64,000 bases of DNA from positions 27,488,254-27,552,253 of the forward strand of contig OX243825.1 of the NCBI GenBank assembly GCA_945859605.1, given 5' to 3'. This stretch comes from Lumbricus rubellus. Its lineage: Eukaryota; Annelida; Clitellata; Crassiclitellata; Lumbricidae. Of the stretch, positions 10,977-22,386 are shown one piece after another (position 1 is the stretch's first letter; each line of letters starts with the position of its first letter). The position numbers and the translations under genes are program-made. Under the pieces are notes generated by a model. It had not been told where the DNA came from. It was given only the letters and a program-made list of their open reading frames with translations, and searched no databases.

Positions 10977-13103
10977 ATGGATTCAAGAAACCATTTTGAG
11001 GAACAAATATACAATTGTGAAGTTGGTAGCAAAGTACCTAATGAAAATGACGATCTCGAAACCCACACTGTCCACAGTGGAGGAAAACCCTACAAATGTA
11101 TGGTATGCCGTAAAGCATTTGCACGGAACGATCTTCTGAAAGTTCACACAAACACGCACACCGGAGACAAACCATACAAATGCAATTTGTGTCACAAAAC
11201 ATTTGCAATGAAGGGTTATCTGAAAAAGCACAATAGAGTTCACACTGGAGAAAAGCCATACAAATGTTGTATATGCCAAAAAGCATTTACAGAGAACAGT
11301 AGTCTACAAGTCCACATGAGTGCACATACCGAAGACAAACCATTCAAATGCAGTTTGTGTGACAAAGCATTTGCACTTAAGGCTGTTCTTGAAAAGCATG
11401 CCAGAATCCACACTGGAGAAAAACCGTACAAATGTTATGTATGCCAAAAAACATTTGCAGCGAGTGGTAGTGTCAAAAAACACATGAGTACCCACTCCGA
11501 AGACAAAGCATATAAATGCAATTTCTGTGACAAAGAATTTGCACATAAGAGTGCTCTGGTCAAGCATGCGAGAATCCACACGGGAGAAAAACCATTTAAA
11601 TGTTGTGTATGCCTTAAAGAATTTGCACAGAAGGGTGGTCTGCACACCCACACGAGAATTATACACACCAAAGACAAACCATTCAAATGCAATTTATGTG
11701 ACAAAGCATTTGCACTTAAGTGTACTCTTGTAAGGCATGCTAGAATCCACACTGGAGAAAAGCCATACAAATGTTGTGTATGCCAAAAAACATTTGCAGA
11801 GAGTGGTAGTGTCAAAAAGCACATGAGTACCCACTCCGGAGACACACCATTCAAATGCAGTTTGTGTGACAAAGAATTTGCACATAAGAGTGCTCTGGTC
11901 AAGCATGCGAGAATCCACACGGGAGAAAAACCATTTAAATGTTGTGTATGCCTTAAAGAATTTGCACAGAGGAGTGGTCTGCACAGCCACACAAGCATTA
12001 TGCACACCATGAGGAAACCGTACAGATGCAATTTGTGTCCCAAAGGGTTTATAGGTAAGGGTGCTCTTGTAAAGCATGCTAGAATTCACACTATAGACAA
12101 ACCGTACAAATGCTGTGTATGCCAAAAAGCATTTACAGAGAGTGGTAGTGTCAAAAGACACATGCGTACCCACACCGAAGACAAACCATATAAATGCCAT
12201 TTCTGTGACAAAGAATTTGCACATAAGTGTGCTATGGAAAGGCATATAAGAATCCATACTGGAGAAAAGCAACACAGATGCAGTGTATGCCAAAGAGCTT
12301 TTACTCAAAAGGGTAATCTCAAATGCCACATGAGAGCACACACTGAGGACAAACCACATAAATGTGGTTTGTGCGGCAAAGCATATTTACATAAGGGTCA
12401 GCTTGAGTATCATACAAAAGTCCACACTGGATATGAACTGTACCAGTGCAATTCCTGTCACAAATTACTTGTATCCAGGGGTCAATTTGAAAGACGTGTA
12501 AGATCACACACTGGAGACAAGCCTTACAAGTACAATGCATGTCACAGAACATGTTCACAAAAAGGAAATCTGGAAATTCACTCAAAATACCATACAGGAG
12601 AGAAATCATTTAAATGCAATTTGTGCAACGAAGCATTCATTCTGCGCAGTTGTCTAGAAAAACATTTAAGGTCTCACACCAAAAAAGAATCGTGTATGAG
12701 TAACTGTTATCTGGTAGACCATCAACGAATCCACACTGGAGACAATCTATTGAAATGCAATTTATGTCAAAAAGCAATTGCATTTGGGCGTTCTCTAGAA
12801 TACCATGCAACAAACCAGATGATTGTTAATGAAAATGGGTTGTCAGTAATGGAATCGGTACCAGACTATTTGTCTCTGAACACTTTTGTGCAAAATCCTT
12901 TTGAAGGAGGACTTGCTGAAAATCAGACAAGTGTTGGCGTTGATGAAAAATATTTCGCAGTGAGACCTTACGGGTGTGGTATTTGCAACGAAATGTTTGA
13001 AATTGAAAAAGAATTTATGGAACATTCCTGTAATCATTCTGATATACCAAAGAAAGACACATTTTTTGAGCTATTCGCAACGTGTTTACATTGCTATCCT
13101 TGA
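10977..13103 (+). CDS. C2H2 zinc-finger protein, unit A copy
   Basis: This is a long uninterrupted coding exon of 708 codons, probably a nuclear DNA-binding protein. The start MDSRNHFEEQIY is shared by all three cluster copies. A conserved acceptor (TATTGCAG, ending 10968) sits just upstream and the frame stays open to it, so an upstream exon may supply the true N-terminus. I count about 18 intact C-x2-C-x12-H-x3/4-H fingers. Degenerate ones lie near residue 480 (first His replaced by Arg), near 510 (first Cys replaced by Tyr) and near 575-600. Linkers alternate between TGEKPYKC and T(E/K)DKPYKC. Fingers recur with a four-finger period whose third member ends H-x4-H. The last finger (CGICNEMFEIEKEFMEH) is far from the others and is followed by a conserved tail ending CLHCYP. 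No KRAB, SCAN, BTB or ZAD domain is visible. Specificity is unknown. Confidence 0.9.
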   Translation: MDSRNHFEEQIYNCEVGSKVPNENDDLETHTVHSGGKPYKCMVCRKAFARNDLLKVHTNTHTGDKPYKCNLCHKTFAMKGYLKKHNRVHTGEKPYKCCICQKAFTENSSLQVHMSAHTEDKPFKCSLCDKAFALKAVLEKHARIHTGEKPYKCYVCQKTFAASGSVKKHMSTHSEDKAYKCNFCDKEFAHKSALVKHARIHTGEKPFKCCVCLKEFAQKGGLHTHTRIIHTKDKPFKCNLCDKAFALKCTLVRHARIHTGEKPYKCCVCQKTFAESGSVKKHMSTHSGDTPFKCSLCDKEFAHKSALVKHARIHTGEKPFKCCVCLKEFAQRSGLHSHTSIMHTMRKPYRCNLCPKGFIGKGALVKHARIHTIDKPYKCCVCQKAFTESGSVKRHMRTHTEDKPYKCHFCDKEFAHKCAMERHIRIHTGEKQHRCSVCQRAFTQKGNLKCHMRAHTEDKPHKCGLCGKAYLHKGQLEYHTKVHTGYELYQCNSCHKLLVSRGQFERRVRSHTGDKPYKYNACHRTCSQKGNLEIHSKYHTGEKSFKCNLCNEAFILRSCLEKHLRSHTKKESCMSNCYLVDHQRIHTGDNLLKCNLCQKAIAFGRSLEYHATNQMIVNENGLSVMESVPDYLSLNTFVQNPFEGGLAENQTSVGVDEKYFAVRPYGCGICNEMFEIEKEFMEHSCNHSDIPKKDTFFELFATCLHCYP

Positions 13104-13587
13104 TTTTACTGGCCCGAGCGAATGCAGAAGTTCTTCGTTGCATTTGACAGTTTTTACGTCAGTTACATAGGGTGCTTAATAATTGTTAAATAGTTACAAT
13201 TTGTATTGTTATGCATTATGGCGATGATCACTGATGTTATAAGTTTTATTAATTCTTTATCTATACATGTGTTATACTTGGCTTCAGCCATGACATGACG
13301 TCATCTCTGCTATGGTCTTCGTTAATTTTAACTGTTTATTCCTGACTCACTGAAGTTTTATTGGTCTGGCAGCTATAGTACAAGTACGTGTTGCTTTATC
13401 CGACTTTATTTAATTGTTCTGGCAATGCTGATTCAAACGTTGCATGCCTGCCATCTGATTAGACATTGTCGATTGTACTGTAGGCCTACATGTAGAGGCT
13501 GAGCTGTTGTTGCTGATATATTGCTGATGCTATCTCAAATATTCGACGATTTGTTTATGTGTTCTTGTCTCCTTCCTGGATTCGCAG
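13104..13587. other. 3' flank of zinc-finger gene A
   Basis: This stretch is closely conserved with 22387-22870 and 28719-29200, so it belongs to the duplicated unit and probably contains the 3' UTR. I saw no clear AATAAA in the first 450 bases, so the end of the transcript is not placed. Confidence 0.5.
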
Positions 13588-14040
13588 TGTAAAGGTTTCA
13601 GATTACCCTCTCCTAAACATTACCCCCCGGTAACTTGAAACCGGTTTCAGATTACCCCCCGGAAACTAGATTTGGATCAATCTTCGCATTTATTGCACTA
13701 AAAAAATTAGAAAAATCATCCCGCTTCTTGTTTTGGTCTGAAGCTTTTCATCTGTCATCCCACTTCGTGGTGTGTTATCTATATTTTAATCGGGAAAAAA
13801 TAATAGCCTCGAAGACATTTCTCCATGTAACTTCAGCGGCGATTTAGTATTTTAGTAACAGATGAAAATATTGATGACAAACCACGAAGTGGGATGACGG
13901 GTGAAAATCTTCGGACCAAAACAAGAAGCGGGATGATTTTTCTGATATTTTTAGTGCAATAAATGCGATGATTGATGCAAATTACAGTTTTCAGGGGGGT
14001 AATGTTTAGGAGGGGGTAGGCCTATTCTGAAACCTTTACA
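13588..14040. mobile_element. Palindromic element, TIR TGTAAAGGTTTCA
   Basis: The terminal inverted repeats start TGTAAAGGTTTCA and continue into a C/G-rich stretch (ATTACC, TAAACATTACCCCCC). The arms run inward through GCATTTATTGCACTAAA and CATCCC(G/A)CTTC motifs, so nearly the whole 453 bp folds back. Units B and C lack it at the corresponding GGATTCG...CGGGACAG position, near 22860 and 29190. A clean target duplication could not be read. A related copy lies at 47909-48378. Confidence 0.8.
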
Positions 14041-14760
14041 TCGGGACAGTCCTGGAATTCGCCCTGTGCGTTCCGTGTCCCGGATTGATATAAAATTGTT
14101 CCAGAATTTTATGTACAATATCCACTTCACCAAAGAGTCTTGTTTTTTGCTAAATGAAACCTAAAATTCGGCCGTAAGCAAGTTTTTAGAGGGCCATAGA
14201 GTATAGAACATTAATTAGACTGTATAGGTTGTTTAGTTTTCTATCCGGTATGGAATGCGCGCAGTTGGTAACTTAAATCGTCTTGGTGTTCAGTAGGTTA
14301 AATGCTTATTAATTCAATGATCTTCTTTCACGGCATTAGGCAGTTATTTGTATCGCAAAATTATTAGGTGTTCCAGAATATTTTCCTTTGAGATCTTGTA
14401 CAGAAATCGGAGCAGCTGCGCATTTGTCAATATTCGCCTGCATGTTATAGGCAATCCAAAAAGACAAGGATGCAGACCAATGAGTCAAGGAAACATGCCT
14501 GGATGAAAAAGCAGTTTGAAGATAGATAGATCTACTAGGCTACCGAGTTGCAATAAAGGGGCACGACTCTGGAATTGATGATGACAATTTTTAACGGAGT
14601 AAAAGCAGCAACTGTCTCGCATAACGTATAATGTCGGCTATAGCTTATAGGATTCTCTCGTGGTAATATAGAAATTCAAATTGTCACCCATTAAATTTAG
14701 ACCACGTGACAATTATTTAAAAGTTTGCGTCCCCCCCTAGAAAAATTCCTGCGGACGCCC
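14041..14760. other. Conserved duplicated-unit DNA without a recognised gene
   Basis: The region aligns by eye with 22880-23460 in unit B and 29200-29760 in unit C. No open frame is shared across the three copies, so it is conserved only as part of the duplication. Confidence 0.5.
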
Positions 14761-14989
14761 ATGATTGCAGGAGAGAAGACAACGAACAGAGTGAGGCAGA
14801 GAAGCAGTGAGATTGACAGGTACAGGCAGAGAAGGTAGTGGAAGACTAAGTCTTAACTTAAGCAGGTAACGACGTTACACATTTCAGATACACATTTGGC
14901 GTGACCAAAATGCATTCAATGCCGTTAGCCAGAGGGATAAGAAGCCAGACTGAAGAAAAGAGATGAGAGTGAGAGAAGCAAAGAGAGAC

Positions 14990-15900
<911 letters not shown>

Positions 15901-16204
15901 GGAAGAGAGTGGTAGAGCAGGGTCATCAACCGATCTATCTCTCCATTGTCATCTAATCCGCATCATCATCATTGTGTCAAATGTCGCTTTTGTTGTTCTC
16001 AGTAGTCAGCGCTTAAGTCCGTCAAGCTATATGTAGTTATACTGTCGTTTCGACGAAAATCCTTGACTCTCTGCCTCTATAATATATACATGTCCATTGT
16101 CCAATGTCCATCCCAATCCCCACTCAATGCATTCCTGCATGGTCTTGCTGTCTCCTTCCATCTTCCTATCTTGCTTAATGCTTACTTTCATATGTGTCCC
16201 TCTT

Positions 16205-16455
16205 TCTCTAACTCCCTGTCGGTCTATCTATCTGTCTCTGTCTCTCCGTCTCTGTCTCACTCTGTCTCTCTTTCTCTCTCTGTCTCTGTCTCTCTTTCTT
16301 TCTCTCTCTGTCTTTGTCTCTCTGTCTCTCTATCTCTCTGTTTCTCTCTCTGTCTCTCTCTCTGTCTGTCTCTGTTTCTGTTTCTCTTTCTGTCTGTCTT
16401 TCTGTCTTTCTGTCTGTGTCTCTGTCTGTGTCTCTGTCTCTCTCTCTTTTTCTCT
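16205..16455. repeat. TCTG/TCTC compound microsatellite
   Basis: A long CTCT/CTGT tract follows a unique lead segment (CATTCCTGCATGGTCTTGCT). Lead and tract recur at 16700-17060 and 31530-31845. Confidence 0.92.
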
Positions 16456-16784
16456 GCATGTCCACTGTGACACTCATCTCCATGTCCATTGCTTCCTGCC
16501 AACCTTTGTATGCCTATCATTATTACACCCTTGTATGCTATGCTACAGTGATTAATTTCACGTCGCGAATTATAGGCCTATAATTATTAGGCCTATTATG
16601 TTGCGGCCCGCGAGCCTCTGTAAATTTACAAATGTGGCCCACGTGCTGAGACCACTGCTCTACATGTATAATACACAAGCCATCCCCAATTCCCCATCCC
16701 CCACTCAATGCATTCCTGCATGGTCTTGCTGTCTCCCTCCATCTTCCTATCTAGCTTAATGCTTACTTTCCTATGTGTCCCTCT

Positions 16785-17055
16785 TTCTCTCTCTCCCTGT
16801 CGGTCTATCTATCTGTCTTTGTCTGTCTTTGTCTGTCTCTCTGTCTCTCTGTGTCTCTGTTTCTCTGTCTGTCTGTCTGTCTGTCTCTGTCTGTATGTCT
16901 TTCTGTCTGTCTGTGTCTCTGTCTCTCTCTCTGTTTCTCTCTGTCTCTCTGTTTCACTCTGTATCTCTCTCTTTTTATCTGTCTCTCTCTCTGCCTCTGT
17001 CTGCCTCTCTTTCTTTCTTTGTCTCTGTCTGTCTGTCTCTCTCTCTCTCTCTTTT
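16785..17055. repeat. TCTG/TCTC compound microsatellite, second copy
   Basis: This is the second copy of the lead-plus-tract cassette. It agrees more closely with 31615-31845 in unit C than with the first copy at 16205. Confidence 0.92.
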
Positions 17056-17333
17056 CATGTCCACACTCATCTCCATGTCCATTGCTTCCTGCCAACCTTT
17101 CGTGCTTCACACCACATCTGTTGACTTCACGTCTCCATCCATTTATTATCCACACAACCATTGCAAGTTCTACGCTTCAGGCGACAGTCACGGTGGTGCT
17201 TTGTCCTCTTCTCTCTCTCTTTTTATAGGCAGACTTTCCGCGAAGATTATGTGCTCAATGTCCACAATGTATGGGATATACATGTATTGTTTATATAGGC
17301 TATATGATATAATACGTATGCATGCATACTGTC

Positions 17334-17366
17334 TGTCTGTCTGTCTGTCAGACAGACAGACAGACA
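17334..17366. repeat. GTCT/GACA palindrome at a unit junction
   Basis: Sixteen-base TGTC/GACA arms face each other with a single A between them. The palindrome sits exactly between unit A and a short inverted segment (17368-17445), so it marks a rearrangement junction. Confidence 0.85.
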
Positions 17367-17367
17367 T

Positions 17368-17445
17368 TTATTTCTTTAACTTTTCCCCCTTATTTCTCTG
17401 CCTTTCCTCTGCTCAAGTCCTATTCTGTCTCCTCAATCAAATCAC
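17368..17445 (-). repeat. Inverted segment relative to unit A
   Basis: The text TTATTTCTCTG...CTCAAGTCCTATTCTGTCT here is the reverse complement of 7345-7425 (AGACAGAATAGGACTTGAG...CAGAGAAATAA). Unit B lacks that segment at its direct-orientation position near 17590-17620. The segment therefore appears moved and inverted. Confidence 0.7.
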
Positions 17446-18578
17446 ATAATTTGCCAGACAGACAGGCAAGCAAGTAGGCAGGCACTAGGCAGGCAGGTAG
17501 GTAGGTAGGTAGATAGATAGACACAGACAGCTAGAAAGACAGACTGACAGACAGACAGCCATAATCGCACAAAATGGAAAAACGAATCAAAATCTGTGAT
17601 TTGGAAATAATGGGAAAATAAGTTAAGAAAATGCAAGAAGTAATGTGGCAAACACACAGATGATGTAGCTAGAAATACGGATGACAGCCATACAGAATGA
17701 CTGATGTCTATCGTTTCCACCAGACAGATACAGCTGACATCATCATCATCATTATCATCGTGATCATCATCATCACCATCGTCGTCGTCGCTCGGTCTCT
17801 GCAAATGGTCCGTTGGTTCTGGTAGGTCTTAGGGATCTACACTGAAATTGCCTCCATAAATATTTAATCCACGTTTACTATGAGTAGCTCGTATGCTTTC
17901 GCTTCTGCGTCATGATACTCTGCAGCACTGAAGCAGCATCTATTGAATCACTTAGGACCCACTTTACCAGACTGTATCATATGCTGTAATGTAAGTCTGG
18001 ATAGATGTTCGATGATTACTTCAGCGCCTTTTGAAAGTCTGCGAGCAAAATGACTATTTGGAGTAAGGTGGACATTGTGGGCATTGGGCATAGAATAGGG
18101 CCTATTATGTGTAATGGGTGAATACCGCAACATGGGAATACTATACAAGAAGTTGATGAAGAGAAGTAGTAGCAATGCCGTGGAAGGGAACATAATAATG
18201 GCACTCAGCGAGGCGCTTTGAAGCAATGCGCTTTACAGTCTGTGGAAGCAAGGAACTAGTGTAGTGTAGGAACTAGGATTGAGGCAGGGCAGCATTTGCG
18301 AGGAAGAGAGAGGGCTTTCAGGAAGCAAAGAGGTCATCACTATGTTATCGCATCACTGACGTCCAGTGTGTATCGCGTCAAAAGCCGCTTTTGTCGTTTT
18401 CTCCGTTGGCTACTTCGTGCCATGACTCTCGCTCTCGTGTCAACGACAGTCGAAAGTCGCATCTGCCGTCTTCCAACCTCCCAACACAACATCACTGATT
18501 GCAGTCCTCACTCCCTCTCTACAGTCCTGTTCATCTGTCCAGCTCTGTCTCCTTTCCTGCCTGTCTGCCTACATGCTT

Positions 18579-18700
18579 CCATCCATCCATCCATCCATCC
18601 ATCCATCCGTTCGTCCGTCCGTCCGTCCGTCCGTCCGTCCGTCCGTCCGTCCGTCCGTCCGTCCGTCCGTCCGTCCGTCCGTCCGTCCATCCATCCATCC
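18579..18700. repeat. (CCAT)n(CCGT)n(CCAT)n microsatellite
   Basis: A longer version of the 8541-8614 tract. All overlapping Pro/Ser/Val/Arg frames derive from it. Confidence 0.93.
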
Positions 18701-20178
18701 AGTGCTTAAAGTGTGGAAAAATAATTGCCTGGACGCTACTTTCCTTCCAGACATTGCTGGCCAATAAGTGGCTGAACGGTATCCAGATTTTAAAATAAGT
18801 GCATGGGCGCCGTCCATGACTGTCCAGCCACATTTTAATCCCTGCATCCATCTATGCATGCATTCATCCATTCGTCCACCTACCCTTGCGCCCATCCATC
18901 CATCCACCCACACACACACACTTCTGAATCAGCCACTGCTGCTCTGGTCTGCTTGAATATTTTCCTTCAAACAAGGATTACTTATTTCCATGGACTAAGA
19001 CTAAGAATAGAGGTTTCTAATTCAGTCGCTAGATGGCAGAAGTATCGTTGATAAGATTCCTAGTTATGATGTTTTATTTACTGCGACGCCATTTTGACCA
19101 GACGAACTGTAGTTGACAATAAATTGTAATAATAAATTATTATGTGAGATAATTCTATTTAATTTGTTTTGCTGGTGAGTTATATGCCCGAGTCATTTAT
19201 TTACCATTTATGCACATTCTATTAATGCTGTTTTATGTGTTGACTGATTACGGACAAACAATACAGAGTACGGAAAAATGCTTATTAAAATATGTATGAC
19301 CAATTGACCATAGTAGAAGAAAAGTCGTCTGACGGCCATCGGAAGTCCAATGTCTTGCTGCATAACAAGTACTTTGCAATTCATTTTGCTTATGAGACCT
19401 AGAATGGTAATCTTCTTGTTTAGCGTCCGAAATTATTTCAATGTAGCATCCTAAAATACATACTCCGTCTTTTCAGCTCGGTCTTTGACGCGTTTTACTA
19501 CGCGTCTAGCCGTTTAAAATTTATAAATTCGATGACAAATATTATTTCCTCACGAAATAGAAGCGGGATTTAGCGCGTGAGGGTCGGTTAGGACTCAGGT
19601 TAGGCGTCGTGACGGTCGGTTAGGGTTAATTTTAGGGTTAGTGCAATCATTCTGCTGAGATTGAAGCTGGATTGATGAAAATGTTCTTGCCTAACTGGAG
19701 CTGGATTGACGAAAAATAATTGTTATCTAAACATGTGCAGAAGTTGGATAGCGTCTATTGAATGACGCGATTGACATCAATATTTTCGGACGCTGAGGTG
19801 AAACGATCATTTGAAAATTACTTGCCTTTTAGAAAAAGCTCATGTACGTAATTGATCTGCAAGTAAAAATTTCAAATGTGAGTCAATTCACAAGCCTGAA
19901 GGAACAATAATAAAGACTAAGTCCTGTTTAGTGAGTATGTGATTATACTGCATGTGCACGAAAGATGTGTTTCTAATCTCTCTGTAATATGAAATGATTC
20001 CTAGAGTTACTAATTCATTTGCAATAAATCTGCTTTATCTGCTGCAAATATTGAAGCGATTGGGTATTTTAAAACTATATTTTAACTGTAGCTATTCTGA
20101 GGTCCATAATAACAAAAACAATGGTGTGAATGCAAATTATATTAAGTAAAAATTTCTGAATGTATTGCAGAACTAAAG

Positions 20179-22386
20179 ATGGATTCAAGAAACCATTTTG
20201 AGGAACAAATATACATATGGGAAGTTGGTAGCAGAATACTTCACAAAGATGACGATCTCAAAACCCATACTGTAGAAAAGTTGTATGAGTGTGATTTATG
20301 TAAGAAAACATTCAAGAATAAGTGGTACCTGAGTAAACACTCAAGACGAGACTGTGGAGAAGGATCATATAATTGCACTTTATGTTGCAAAGCATTTGCA
20401 TGTAAGAGTACTCTGGAAAGGCATGCTAGAATACACAGTGGAGTAAAACCCTACAAATGTATGGTATGCCATAAAGTATTTGCACGGAACGATCTTCTGA
20501 AAGTCCACACAAACACACACATCGGAGACAAACCATACAAATGCAGTTTGTGTGACAAAACATTTGCAACGAAGGGTTATTTGAAAAAGCACATTAGAGT
20601 CCACACTGGAGAAAAGCCACACAAATGTTCTATATGCCAAAAAGCATTTACAGAGAGTGGTACTGTCAAAAGACACATGAGTGCACATACCAAAGACAAA
20701 CCATTCAAATGCAGTTTGTGTGACAAAGCATTTGCACATAAGAGTGCTCTGGAAAAGCATGCTAGAATCCACACAGGAGAAAAACCATTTAAATGTAGTG
20801 TATGCCTCAACGCATTTGCACATAAGAGTGCTCTGGAAAAGCATGCTAGAATCCACACAGGAGAAAAACCATTTAAATGTAGTGTATGCCTTAAAGAATT
20901 TGCACAGAGGAGTGGTCTGAACAACCACATGAGCCTTATACACACCACGAGGAAACCGTTCAAATGCAATTTGTGTCCAAAAGGGTTTATAGGTAAGCGT
21001 GCTCTTGTAAGGCATGCTAAAACCCACACTGGAGAAAAGCCATACAAATGCTGGGTATGCCAAAAAGCATTTGCAGAGAGTGGTAATGTCAAAAAACACA
21101 TGAGTACCCACACCGAAGACAAACCATATAAATGCAATATCTGTGACAAAGAATTTGCGCTTAAAAGTTTTTTGGAAAGGCACACAAGAATCCACACTGG
21201 AGAAAAACCATACAAATGTAGTGTATGCCATAAACAATTTTCACAGAGGAGTGGTCTGCACAGCCACACGAGACTTATACACACCAACGACAAACCATGC
21301 AAATGTAATTTATGTGACAAAGCATTTGCACTTAAGGGTACTCTTGTAAGGCATGCTAGAATCCACACTGGAGAAAAGCCATACAAATGTTGTGTATGTC
21401 ATAAAGCATTTGCAGAGAGTGGTACCGTCAAAAGACACATGCGTACCCACACTGAAGACAAACCATATAAATGCCATTTCTGTGACAAGGAATTTGCACA
21501 TAAGAGTGCTCTGGAAAAGCATACTAGAATCCATACTGGAGAAAAACAACACAGATGCAGTGTATGCCAAAAGGCTTTTACTCAAAAGGGTAATCTCAAA
21601 CGCCACACGAGAGCACACACTGAGGACAAACCACATAAATTTGGTTTGTGCCGCAAAGCATATTTACATAAGGGTCAGCTGGAGTATCATACAAAAGTGC
21701 ACACTGGATATGAACTGTACCAGTGCAATTTCTGTCACAAATTACTTGTATCCAGTGGTAAATTTGAAAGGTCACACAATGGGGACAAGCCTTACAAGTG
21801 CAATGCATGTCACAAAAAAGGAAATCTGGAAATTCACGCAAAAGACCATGCAGGAGAAAAGTCATTGAAATGCAATTTGTGCAACGAAGCATTCATTCAG
21901 CGCAGTTGTCTAGAAAGACATTTAAGGTCTCATACCAAAGAAGAATCGTGCATGAGTTATCTGGTAGACCATCAACGAATCTACACTGGAGACAATCTAT
22001 ATAAGTGCAAATTATGTCAAAAAGCAACTGAATTTGTGTGTGCTCCAGAATACCATGCAACAAGTGACATGGTACAGATGATTGCTAATGAAAATGAGCT
22101 GTCAGTAATAGAATCTGTACCAGACTATTTGTCACAGAAAACTTTTGTGCAAAATCCTTTTGAATTAACTTGCACGCGTCTCCCTAACAGGAAGTCACGT
22201 GTGATTCAAACTAGTGATGGTGTTGATGAAAAATATTTTGTAGTGAGACCTTATGGCTGTGGTATTTGCAACGAAATGTTTGAAATTGAAAAGGAATTCA
22301 TGGATCATTCCTGCAATCATTCTGATATTCCAAAGAAAGACACATTTTTTGAGCTATTTGCAAAGTGTTTACATTGCTATCCTTGA
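20179..22386 (+). CDS. C2H2 zinc-finger protein, unit B copy
   Basis: A 735-codon single open exon, paralogous to 10977-13103 from the MDSRNHFEEQIY start to the CLHCYP end, with the same TATTGCAG acceptor ending at 20170. About 17 fingers are intact. The first, near residue 35, ends in Cys and not in a second His (C2HC-like). The two fingers encoded at about 20701-20870 have the same HKSALEKH helix and nearly identical DNA, a recent one-finger duplication. Near residues 490-550 one finger has lost its first Cys (HKFGLC) and two are shortened, all without breaking the frame. Before the last finger this copy has extra sequence (LTCTRLPNRKSRV) that A and C lack. It is a predicted nuclear DNA-binding protein whose target cannot be read. 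It could be a functional gene or a recently relaxed copy. Confidence 0.9.
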   Translation: MDSRNHFEEQIYIWEVGSRILHKDDDLKTHTVEKLYECDLCKKTFKNKWYLSKHSRRDCGEGSYNCTLCCKAFACKSTLERHARIHSGVKPYKCMVCHKVFARNDLLKVHTNTHIGDKPYKCSLCDKTFATKGYLKKHIRVHTGEKPHKCSICQKAFTESGTVKRHMSAHTKDKPFKCSLCDKAFAHKSALEKHARIHTGEKPFKCSVCLNAFAHKSALEKHARIHTGEKPFKCSVCLKEFAQRSGLNNHMSLIHTTRKPFKCNLCPKGFIGKRALVRHAKTHTGEKPYKCWVCQKAFAESGNVKKHMSTHTEDKPYKCNICDKEFALKSFLERHTRIHTGEKPYKCSVCHKQFSQRSGLHSHTRLIHTNDKPCKCNLCDKAFALKGTLVRHARIHTGEKPYKCCVCHKAFAESGTVKRHMRTHTEDKPYKCHFCDKEFAHKSALEKHTRIHTGEKQHRCSVCQKAFTQKGNLKRHTRAHTEDKPHKFGLCRKAYLHKGQLEYHTKVHTGYELYQCNFCHKLLVSSGKFERSHNGDKPYKCNACHKKGNLEIHAKDHAGEKSLKCNLCNEAFIQRSCLERHLRSHTKEESCMSYLVDHQRIYTGDNLYKCKLCQKATEFVCAPEYHATSDMVQMIANENELSVIESVPDYLSQKTFVQNPFELTCTRLPNRKSRVIQTSDGVDEKYFVVRPYGCGICNEMFEIEKEFMDHSCNHSDIPKKDTFFELFAKCLHCYP

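Noticed and set aside
11038..12609. Minus-strand Cys/Leu/Phe-rich frames across the zinc-finger genes
   Set aside because: They are antisense shadows of the finger repeats and recur at each of the three genes for that reason.
16063..17449. Leu/Ser/Cys-rich plus-strand frames and Arg/Glu/Asp-rich minus-strand frames
   Set aside because: Both come from TCTG/TCTC tracts; the start and stop positions differ between the duplicated copies.
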